Under the pieces are notes generated by a model that saw nothing but the letters and a program-made list of their open reading frames with translations, ran no database searches and had not been told where the DNA came from. Positions 52,129-59,830 of a stretch of 64,000 nt of DNA are shown piece by piece. A program made the translations under genes and the position numbers. The stretch's first letter is position 1. The number at the start of each line of letters is the position of its first letter. The stretch is taken from assembly GCA_900543585.1 (NCBI GenBank), contig UQRP01000009.1:1-64000 (forward strand), given 5' to 3'. This stretch comes from an uncultured Prevotella sp. (GTDB lineage: Bacteria > Bacteroidota > Bacteroidia > Bacteroidales > Bacteroidaceae).

Positions 52129-52797
52129 ATGAAAAAGATATTGTTGATATTGATGGTATGTATAAACGCCATCACATTGGCTGCACAAAAGCCGGGCGTG
52201 TATAAGAGAATAAGTTGCAAAGCTGGTGCCGAAACCAATATGCCCTATAAGAATGAATACATGATCGTCGGCATCAATGGCAGCACGATGCTTTTAGAAC
52301 CTTATGTCCAGCGTAATTCCCAGAATGGAAAAGAAAGGATCCGCTTTCGAATAAAGCCGGGCTTTCTTCAGTCCGACGGAAGCAACAGCGACTCAACATA
52401 CGCCGTAACGGCCAATCCACCGGAAGTAGAAGACTTGGTCAGCCTTCTCTCAAGGGATTTTACGACTCCGGCCAACAAAGTTCTTGGCGTGTGGTATCTT
52501 GAAGTTTCAGGCATCAAATGCTACAGGATATTCTCTCCGACACGTTCATTGCTGCTCTTTATCTACGAATCGCCGCAAGGCAGCATAGATACAGCCAATG
52601 CTATTCTGGAGGCTGTGAACTATGGCAAAGACCAAATCGTCGCCGAGGATGGTACGAGGTATTCGGTCCGTTGGAAAGGTGCTGATACAATGGTCGTAGC
52701 TTACGCCGTGGACGGCAAGCGACATCATGAGGAATGGACCCGTTCCAAACTGCCAGCTTACCTCTCTGGACTATTCACGCCACCTGGCACAAACTGA
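52129..52797 (+). CDS. Secreted protein of unknown function in ECF operon
   Basis: A 222-residue protein with a signal peptide (about 1-19, LAAQ). Not recognised. The mature part has short strands (NEYMIVGINGSTMLLEPY, KVLGVWYLEVSGIKCYRIF) suggesting a beta-rich fold. It lies 10 bases after the previous gene and 26 before the barrel gene, so it belongs to the same transcript. Confidence 0.72.
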   Translation: MKKILLILMVCINAITLAAQKPGVYKRISCKAGAETNMPYKNEYMIVGINGSTMLLEPYVQRNSQNGKERIRFRIKPGFLQSDGSNSDSTYAVTANPPEVEDLVSLLSRDFTTPANKVLGVWYLEVSGIKCYRIFSPTRSLLLFIYESPQGSIDTANAILEAVNYGKDQIVAEDGTRYSVRWKGADTMVVAYAVDGKRHHEEWTRSKLPAYLSGLFTPPGTN

Positions 52798-52823
52798 AAC
52801 AAGGATTATAGTCTATCGTCACC

Positions 52824-55616
52824 ATGAACAAAATCGCTTCTTTTTTTATCTTGGCATTATTATTCTGTCTGTCTGCCAAGGCTGCCGAAAACAATCATAA
52901 CGTACAGGGGCGTGTGGCCGACAAGATAACCGGCGACCCCATACCCGCCAAAGTGTTCTTGATGGATGCCGACAGCACCATCATTGCCTGTACCGAGGCC
53001 GCCATTGAGGAAGCCCCTTACCAAGATCAGATAGCCTTGTATGTGTTCAATGACAAACGGCTGCAAAAGGGGAAATACATCATCAAGGCATCCATGTCTG
53101 GCTACAAGGACGCTTATGAGAACGTGACGTTGCAAAGTCAGCGGCAGACCGTGCTGATAGCCAAGCCCATACTGATGGAGCATGATGTTCACGAACTGCA
53201 AGAGGTGACCGTCAAGGCTACGAAGATTAAGATGGTGATGCGCGGTGATACGATTGTGTATAATGCCGATGCCTTCAATCTGGCGGAAGGCAGCATGCTC
53301 GACGCACTCGTCGCCCGACTGCCGGGGGCACGGTTGACGAGAGACGGACAGATATTTGTCAACGGGCGGCTCGTCAAGAGTCTGCTTGTCAACGGCCGGG
53401 ATTTCTTCAGTGGCAATCCGAAGATGGCTCTGGAGAACCTGCCTTCCTATACGGTCAGCAAGATCAAGGTCTATGACCGGGAGGGGCAAAGCTCTCGTCT
53501 GATGCAAAGGGATATGGGCGACAAGAGCCTGGTGATGGATGTCAAACTGAAAAAGGAATACTACGCCACCCTCTTTGGCAACGTCGAGGCAGGAGTGGGC
53601 ACCGACGGCCGCTTTGCGCTGAAAGGCTTCGGAATGAAGTCTTCTCGCAAAGAGATGTTCTTTGCTTTCACCAACATCAACAACCTCAGTGACAACCAGA
53701 AAGCCGACATGACCGGTCAATGGACTCCGCAGGAAACGCCCAACGGTCTGCTGACCAACCGCTCTGCCAATGTCAGCTATGCGAGATTCTATGACAGCAG
53801 TATGGACAAGTGGTTCAGCACGCAAAACACCATATCACATGATGACATTGACTGGCAAACGAGGAAAAACGCAGAGACCTTCCTGCCAGGAGGCAACCTT
53901 ATCAGACAGTCGATGGGCCAAACAGACACGAAGGCTACAGTCTTTGACAGCCAGAATGCCTTGCACTATGGCGAAAGGGGCAAATACTCCACCATGACCA
54001 GCCTCAACTTCCACTATCAGCGCAACAGAAAATACACAGACGCATACGCGGCCTGTTCCGATTCGACCTCCTTATTGAATGAACTCATGGAGCGGAGCAA
54101 GGAGAAAAGCGAGAACTATCATTTGACATTGACTAACAGCAGTACGCTGAAACATATCACCGACCTCCTGCATTCCGATTTCAGTATGGAGTATGACAAG
54201 CTTCACGGCAACACCTTCTCGCTCTACGACCTGAGGTATGAGGAGGCAAGTCTGTCACGCGACTTCCGCAACAAATACCTGGCAAGCGACAGCAGACACT
54301 GGGATGTGAAGGAGGGCATTGCCTACGACTGGAACTGGCCGGGATGGAGTCTGCGCCCACAATACCAGTACGAATATAAATACAACAAGACCAATAGCGC
54401 CCTTTACAGGCTTGACAAACTTGAAAACTGCGACAGCACGCTCTACGACCTCCTTCCGTCGTCGCGGGCGGCCCTGCTGAAGGTACTGGATGACAACAAC
54501 AGCTATTATTACACAGAATACCAGAATCACCACCGACTGATGCTGGAATGGGAAATCAATGCTGCCACCGGCCACAATAAGATGAACATCGAATACGGCT
54601 ACATCCGCCTACCCATTCGCTTCGTCAACAAGAACCTTTATTACACGCGCATGGGCCGTCACGACGTGTCTGCACATGAGGTGTTCTTCGAGCCCGAGGC
54701 CTACTTCACAGGCGGCAAGTCGGTCAGATGGGAACTGAATGCCAGCATAAAGTCAGAGATTCCCGATTTGGTCAAGAAGGTTGACTACCGCGATGACTCT
54801 GACCCGTTGTTTCTCTTCTCTGGCAACCCGAATCTGAAAAACATCCATCGTTATCAGGCTTCGCTTCTCTTGCGCCATGAGGGAGATGGACAACGAATAT
54901 GGAACGCATCGGTGAAATACGACAAGACCGACAACGACATCGCATACGCAACTCTTTACGACATGCGCACGGGCATCTCCACCCTCTTGCCTGTCAGCGT
55001 CAACGGCAATTGGCGCATGGAAGGACAGACAGGGCTGAGCCTGCCATTAGACAGCGCACGCCGATGGACGATTGGCAACCAACTGTCCGTGCGCTACAAC
55101 CACGATGTCGACATGACAACTACCGAGAAGGACGCGGCAAGCATGGGCAGCATCGTAAACAACTGGCAGTTGGAAGATGAGGTAAAGCTGAACTTCCGCC
55201 CGAATGACCGTATGGAGTTTGCTCTTCTGGCCGGTGGGACGTACTACTTCATCCACAGCCGGCGCAACGGCTTCAACAATGTCCATGCCGGTGACTACAA
55301 AGTAGGCCTTACAACAGAGTTCCAACTCCCGTGGAGCATTGCCTTTGGCTCGGACATGACATTATACGCCCGTCGGGGGTACTACGAAAGTATGATGAAC
55401 ACTACAGACTGGGTATGGAACGCCCATCTGAGCCGCAGCTTGATGAAGGGGGCGCTGGTCGTCAAACTCACAGGTTTCGACCTGTTACACCAGCTGACCA
55501 ACACCCGCTATGAGATGAACGCCCAAGGCCGTACAGAAGTTTGGTACAACAGCCTTCCCCGCTATATGATGCTTTCACTTGCCTGGAGATTCAATATCAG
55601 CCCAAAACAGAAGTGA
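52824..55616 (+). CDS. Outer-membrane barrel with carboxypeptidase-regulatory-like N-terminus
   Basis: A 930-residue protein. Signal peptide at about 1-20; an Ig-like carboxypeptidase-regulatory domain (about 25-115, NVQGRVADKITGDPIPAKVFL); a plug-like segment (RGDTIVYNADAFNLAEGSMLDAL ... VKSLLVNGRDFF, read in parts); then a beta-barrel of the outer-membrane beta-barrel protein family. It shares architecture and motifs with the gene at 59831-62782. It is the last gene of the ECF operon and the likely output or signal receiver. Ligand unknown. Confidence 0.88.
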   Translation: MNKIASFFILALLFCLSAKAAENNHNVQGRVADKITGDPIPAKVFLMDADSTIIACTEAAIEEAPYQDQIALYVFNDKRLQKGKYIIKASMSGYKDAYENVTLQSQRQTVLIAKPILMEHDVHELQEVTVKATKIKMVMRGDTIVYNADAFNLAEGSMLDALVARLPGARLTRDGQIFVNGRLVKSLLVNGRDFFSGNPKMALENLPSYTVSKIKVYDREGQSSRLMQRDMGDKSLVMDVKLKKEYYATLFGNVEAGVGTDGRFALKGFGMKSSRKEMFFAFTNINNLSDNQKADMTGQWTPQETPNGLLTNRSANVSYARFYDSSMDKWFSTQNTISHDDIDWQTRKNAETFLPGGNLIRQSMGQTDTKATVFDSQNALHYGERGKYSTMTSLNFHYQRNRKYTDAYAACSDSTSLLNELMERSKEKSENYHLTLTNSSTLKHITDLLHSDFSMEYDKLHGNTFSLYDLRYEEASLSRDFRNKYLASDSRHWDVKEGIAYDWNWPGWSLRPQYQYEYKYNKTNSALYRLDKLENCDSTLYDLLPSSRAALLKVLDDNNSYYYTEYQNHHRLMLEWEINAATGHNKMNIEYGYIRLPIRFVNKNLYYTRMGRHDVSAHEVFFEPEAYFTGGKSVRWELNASIKSEIPDLVKKVDYRDDSDPLFLFSGNPNLKNIHRYQASLLLRHEGDGQRIWNASVKYDKTDNDIAYATLYDMRTGISTLLPVSVNGNWRMEGQTGLSLPLDSARRWTIGNQLSVRYNHDVDMTTTEKDAASMGSIVNNWQLEDEVKLNFRPNDRMEFALLAGGTYYFIHSRRNGFNNVHAGDYKVGLTTEFQLPWSIAFGSDMTLYARRGYYESMMNTTDWVWNAHLSRSLMKGALVVKLTGFDLLHQLTNTRYEMNAQGRTEVWYNSLPRYMMLSLAWRFNISPKQK

Positions 55617-55660
55617 TGTATCAACAACAATCTGCCCATATCCCGATGTTATCAAATGAT

Positions 55661-55680
55661 ACAATCTTAGATTGTTTTCT
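55661..55680 (+). terminator. Terminator after the ECF operon
   Basis: ACAATCT (55661-55667) and AGATTGT (55669-55675) flank one base, followed by TTTCT. Confidence 0.6.
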
Positions 55681-55683
55681 CCG

Positions 55684-56340
55684 TCATAAATAGCGCATAA
55701 GGATATCCCATACCGCTATGATATGGCATACACTTCCAGCGAGGACGAAGAAGTGGAAGACGGTGTGCATATAACGACGATGTCGGATGGTATAGAACAG
55801 GGCACCCGTGACATAGCACACACCCTCTGCAATGATCCAGATGACGGTGGCCGGGCTGACGGCATCTATCAACGGCTTAAAGGCGACAAGGACGCTCATG
55901 CCCATACCTATATACACCAATGTCTCGAGATTGCTGTGCGCCTTCAGTTTATGAAAGCTCATGATGGTCCCCACGATAGCACAGAGCCAGACAAAACAAA
56001 ACAGCGTCCAGCCCCAATAGCCCTGATTGCGTAAGGCAATGAGCGTTATCGGAGAATAAGAGCCGGCGATATGCCAGTAGATAGCGGCATGGTCCCATTT
56101 CCGCAGTCGTTCTTTCCATGGTGACCATGCTGACAATGCATGATAGACAGTGGAAGCGATATACGACCCGAGCATACCCACCAAATAGAGGATGACACCG
56201 GCCGTTGCCCAACCATTGCCATGAGAGAAACAGAAATAGAGGAAGATGGCACCGAAGGCGACACCTAAGAAGATGCCACCAGCATGGCTCCAGGAGTTCC
56301 ACAACTCCTCCTTATGGCTATAGAATATCTTTAACTTCAT
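55684..56340 (-). CDS. Hemolysin III (PAQR/YqfA) family membrane protein
   Basis: A 218-residue protein with about seven hydrophobic helices. Conserved family residues are visible: NSWSHAGGIFLG near the N-terminus, SYIASTVYHALSAWS with the metal-type His, DHAAIYWHIAGSYSPITL, and the last helix FHFFVLAGSVCHIIAVW. The physiological role of bacterial members is unclear. It is a lone minus-strand gene between the ECF operon and menC. Confidence 0.92.
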   Translation of the reverse strand: MKLKIFYSHKEELWNSWSHAGGIFLGVAFGAIFLYFCFSHGNGWATAGVILYLVGMLGSYIASTVYHALSAWSPWKERLRKWDHAAIYWHIAGSYSPITLIALRNQGYWGWTLFCFVWLCAIVGTIMSFHKLKAHSNLETLVYIGMGMSVLVAFKPLIDAVSPATVIWIIAEGVCYVTGALFYTIRHRRYMHTVFHFFVLAGSVCHIIAVWDILMRYL

Positions 56341-56400
56341 CGTCGATTGTGATAAACGGCTGTAAAGGTAGCGTAAAAGAAGAGAAAAGTCGAAACAATG

Positions 56401-56433
56401 TTTGCTTTTTTATCTGTTTTTTTCTTACTTTTG
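56401..56433 (+). promoter_or_regulatory. Promoter of menC-menE
   Basis: TTTG (56401-56404), 21-base spacer, TACTTTTG (56426-56433), 28 bases before the menC ATG. The second men block therefore has its own promoter. Confidence 0.7.
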
Positions 56434-56461
56434 CCTTTACACAACAAAAAACGATGAAAAG

Positions 56462-57490
56462 ATGAACTACCATATCACCGACAAGGTGCTACACTTCAAG
56501 CAGCCGGCCGGCACCAGCCGCGGTGTCTACACCACCCACCACTCCTATTATGTCACCCTTGAAGAAGACGGTGTCAGCGGTACCGGCGAGTGTTCTACCC
56601 TCCCTGACCTGAGTTGCGACGCCATGAGCAACGAGCGCTACCTTGCCCTGCTCCACAACGCCTGCGACATGGTCCAGCGCTTAGGCGGCATACCCTACGA
56701 GATGCTGCGCCCCTACCCTTCCATCCTCTTCGGTCTGGAGACCGCCTTTGCGCAACTTGACGCTAAAGGATCCACGGCGCTCTTTGATACCCCCTTCAGC
56801 CGCGGTGAAGAAGGCATCCCCATCAACGGACTTGTATGGATGGGAACCTTCGAAGAGATGTATGCCCGACTGGAAGAGAAGCTGAAAGCAGGTTTCCATT
56901 GTGTCAAACTGAAAATAGGAGCTATCGACTTCAACAAAGAGTTGGAACTTGTACGCCACATCCGGGAGTGTTTCACCAAAGAGCAGGTAGAGCTGCGTGT
57001 CGATGCCAATGGTGGTTTCACGCCAGAGAATGCCATGGAGCGTTTGGAAGCCCTGGCCAAATACGACATCCACTCTATCGAACAGCCTATCAGGCAACAT
57101 CAGTGGAAGGCGATGGCCCGGCTCTGCCAGCTGTCACCTCTGCCCATTGCCCTTGACGAAGAGCTCATCGGTGTCAATGACATAGAAAAGAAAACGCGAC
57201 TCCTCGACGAGATACATCCGGCTTACTTGGTGCTTAAGCCAAGTCTGCATGGCGGTATGAATGGTTGCAGAGAATGGATACGATTAGCCACAGAGCGCGG
57301 CATAGCTTCATGGATAACCTCAGCCTTGGAGAGCAATATCGGTCTGAACAGTATCGCCCACTTCTGCGCCAGTGTCTACGGGCCCCATATCACCTTTCCA
57401 CAAGGGCTGGGCACCGGTCTGCTCTACAAAGACAATATCGACATGCCGTTGGAAATTCGTGGCGACAAACTCTGGTATGGGAATAAATAA
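56462..57490 (+). CDS. menC: o-Succinylbenzoate synthase
   Basis: A 342-residue enolase-superfamily enzyme that dehydrates SHCHC to o-succinylbenzoate. The KxK acid/base motif is in HCVKLKIGAID; metal ligands are in LRVDANGGF (D) and in the following IEQP and DEELIG segments (E and D); the second lysine is in LVLKPSLHGG. The ATG at 56462 is chosen because the conserved MNYHITDKVLHFKQP begins there. It lies 12 bases before menE. Confidence 0.94.
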   Translation: MNYHITDKVLHFKQPAGTSRGVYTTHHSYYVTLEEDGVSGTGECSTLPDLSCDAMSNERYLALLHNACDMVQRLGGIPYEMLRPYPSILFGLETAFAQLDAKGSTALFDTPFSRGEEGIPINGLVWMGTFEEMYARLEEKLKAGFHCVKLKIGAIDFNKELELVRHIRECFTKEQVELRVDANGGFTPENAMERLEALAKYDIHSIEQPIRQHQWKAMARLCQLSPLPIALDEELIGVNDIEKKTRLLDEIHPAYLVLKPSLHGGMNGCREWIRLATERGIASWITSALESNIGLNSIAHFCASVYGPHITFPQGLGTGLLYKDNIDMPLEIRGDKLWYGNK

Positions 57491-57502
57491 GGACGTAAAG
57501 CT

Positions 57503-58516
57503 ATGTCAACAATGACCTTAGAAGATTTCTTAGAAGAATGGAACAATGGTTCCGACAAACTACTTGTTCACACCAGCGGCTCCACAGGACATCCCAAGCC
57601 CATGTGGGTAGAGAAAGCGAAGATGCTGAACTCAGCCCGTATCACCTGCGACTTCCTCGGGCTCAGAGCCGGTGACACGGCCCTGCTCTGTATGCCGCTC
57701 GACTACATTGCCGGTAAGATGGTCGTCGTCAGAGCTATTGAGCGACATCTCAGACTCATCAACGAGAAGCCGAGTGGGCATCCGTTGGCAACCCCTTTCA
57801 AGGAACTCAAGGATGGCGAGCCGCTGACCTTCGCCGCCATGGTACCGCTGCAAGTCTATAACACCCTCATGATACCCGAGGAGTGCCAACGGCTCAGAAC
57901 CATCAGACACCTCATCATCGGTGGCGGAGCTATCGACAAAAAGATGTCTGAAGCCCTACGCGACTTTCCCAACAATATCTGGAGCAGCTATGCCATGACA
58001 GAGACGCTCTCGCATATTGCCCTACGCAGAGTCAACGGCCCTGACGCCAATGACTGGTATACGCCTTTTGATACCGTCGACATCAGTCAAGCTGCAGACG
58101 GATGTCTCGTCATCAATGCGCCACTCGTCCATGATGGTATTCTGAAAACCAACGACATCGTAGAGATAAGGGAGACAGCGGTCAAGGGAAAGATGCAGAA
58201 ACAGTTCCGTGTCGTTGGCCGTAAAGACAACGTCATCAATTCCGGGGGAATAAAGATACAAATAGAAGAAGTAGAGAGTGCTTTGAAACCTTTTCTCAAA
58301 GCGCCCTTTGCCATCACAAAAGCCCCGGACGAGAAGTTCGGAGAGAAGGTCGTCCTTGTGACAGAGGCTCACGACATGTCGGAAATACAAGAAATCTGCG
58401 TCAACGCCCTGCTCCACTACTGGCAGCCCCGCCGCTATCTGCATGTTGACAGCATCCCGATGACAGAGACCGGGAAGCCGGCAAGGCAGCAGATAGAGCA
58501 GATAGCGAGAGGCTGA
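57503..58516 (+). CDS. menE: o-Succinylbenzoate-CoA ligase (compact form)
   Basis: A 337-residue AMP-forming acyl-CoA ligase. The ATP-binding HTSGSTGHPKPM is at about 22-33; SSYAMTETLSHIALR and VGRKDNVINSGGIKIQ are the later adenylation motifs; the terminal lysine motif is TGKPARQQ. It is shorter than typical MenE (450-500 residues), as in other Bacteroidales. Activates o-succinylbenzoate for MenB. It ends 16 bases from the convergent aroB. Confidence 0.92.
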   Translation: MSTMTLEDFLEEWNNGSDKLLVHTSGSTGHPKPMWVEKAKMLNSARITCDFLGLRAGDTALLCMPLDYIAGKMVVVRAIERHLRLINEKPSGHPLATPFKELKDGEPLTFAAMVPLQVYNTLMIPEECQRLRTIRHLIIGGGAIDKKMSEALRDFPNNIWSSYAMTETLSHIALRRVNGPDANDWYTPFDTVDISQAADGCLVINAPLVHDGILKTNDIVEIRETAVKGKMQKQFRVVGRKDNVINSGGIKIQIEEVESALKPFLKAPFAITKAPDEKFGEKVVLVTEAHDMSEIQEICVNALLHYWQPRRYLHVDSIPMTETGKPARQQIEQIARG

Positions 58517-58532
58517 CTGACAAGACAAATTA

Positions 58533-59597
58533 TCAGCCTTCGCGATAGAAGTCGAGACATTCCTTTATCTCGTCCTCTGAAGCCGTCTGATTGATATGTA
58601 TCTCACCGACACCAGAGAGAAGGGTGAAGTTGATAACGCCTGCCGTATTTTTCTTGTCATGGCGCATAATCTCTATCAGCGTAGGATAGTCATCGCAAGT
58701 GATAGGCATGAAGCCGTAGTTCTCACGGATATACGTCACCGTCTGCCGCATCTTGTCTGTAGGGAATTCCGCCTTGATGGCAGAGAGGTAGAGCTCACAG
58801 ATGACACCGTAGGCTACGGCATAACCGTGAAGGATAGGCTCTGTGCCATTCTCTTTCGACCTGTCCAGCGAGAAACTCTCGAAGGCATGGCCGAAAGTAT
58901 GACCGAAGTTCAAAGCCTTGCGGATGCCTTTCTCCTTGGGGTCTTTCTCCACAATGCGCTCTTTAATCCTTACCGACGTATCGAGCATGTCAGCCAAATG
59001 GTCAAGGTCGGGGTGGTCAAGGTCAAAGTTGAGGAGCTCAGCCCAATTCTTGTCATTGGAGATAAGGCCATGCTTGAGCATCTCGCCATAGCCTGACCGA
59101 AGATTCTTATCGTCGAGGGTTTTGAGGAAGCCGGTGTCCAGAAGAACGAACTTAGCGTCATTGAACACACCCACCTCATTCTTAAGATTATCAAGATTGA
59201 TGCCGGTCTTTCCACCTACTGAGGCGTCGACCATCGCCAAGAGCGTTGTCGGGATATTGATAAAATCAATGCCACGCTTGAACGTTGAAGCGGCAAATCC
59301 GCCCAAATCCGTCACCATGCCTCCACCTAAGTTGATGAGCAGTGAATGGCGGGTAGCATGACCACGCTCAAGGGCCCGCCAGACATAGACCAACGATTCG
59401 ATGTTCTTGTGAGTATCAGTGGGCGCGATGGTAATAACGGTAGCATCACGCAGACCTATGAAGTTTTCTATCACCGGCCAGCATTTTCCACGTGTAGTAT
59501 CATCAGTGAGGACAAAGATGCGGTCGTGCTCGCACTCGGATATTGCCATTGCCAAGTCCGTGGCAAGGCTCTTTGTGATAATAACTCTCTGTTTCAT
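58533..59597 (-). CDS. aroB: 3-Dehydroquinate synthase
   Basis: A 354-residue NAD- and metal-dependent cyclase of the shikimate pathway. NAD-binding GGGMVTDLGGFAAS and the KRGIDFINIPTTLLAMVDASVGGKTGIN stretch (in parts) are diagnostic. Metal ligands are in GYGEMLKHG (E) and LNFGHTFGHAFE (two H). The start at 59597 is used; 11 extra codons upstream look non-conserved. It supplies chorismate precursors, relevant to menF nearby. Confidence 0.96.
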   Translation of the reverse strand: MKQRVIITKSLATDLAMAISECEHDRIFVLTDDTTRGKCWPVIENFIGLRDATVITIAPTDTHKNIESLVYVWRALERGHATRHSLLINLGGGMVTDLGGFAASTFKRGIDFINIPTTLLAMVDASVGGKTGINLDNLKNEVGVFNDAKFVLLDTGFLKTLDDKNLRSGYGEMLKHGLISNDKNWAELLNFDLDHPDLDHLADMLDTSVRIKERIVEKDPKEKGIRKALNFGHTFGHAFESFSLDRSKENGTEPILHGYAVAYGVICELYLSAIKAEFPTDKMRQTVTYIRENYGFMPITCDDYPTLIEIMRHDKKNTAGVINFTLLSGVGEIHINQTASEDEIKECLDFYREG

Positions 59598-59645
59598 AAT
59601 CTTATACTTAACGTGTGGTTGACGTATCATTTTTCTTTAATTCTA

Positions 59646-59653
59646 CAAATATA
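59646..59653 (-). promoter_or_regulatory. -7 box of aroB
   Basis: CAAATATA reads TATATTTG on the minus strand, 48 bases upstream of the aroB start. Confidence 0.45.
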
Positions 59654-59767
59654 ATGATAAAGACAACAAGAAGTTTTAAAGGCTCACGATAAATTAGAAC
59701 TTTTTAATACTTACGGTCGCCGTTTTGCTCATATCAGGCCATCAGTGTGCAATATTTTTTTGCGCAA

Positions 59768-59809
59768 CAACTTAAACCAAGTTGCATTGTCAACGTCTAT
59801 ACGTATAGA
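59768..59809. promoter_or_regulatory. Two palindromes upstream of the outer-membrane barrel gene
   Basis: CAACTT/AAGTTG (59768-59773 and 59779-59784) and the perfect 14-base palindrome TCTATACGTATAGA (59796-59809) lie just before the start at 59831. No consensus -7 box is seen there, so an activator-dependent or alternative promoter is possible. Confidence 0.45.
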
Positions 59810-59830
59810 TAACAATCCTATTTTTAAAAG

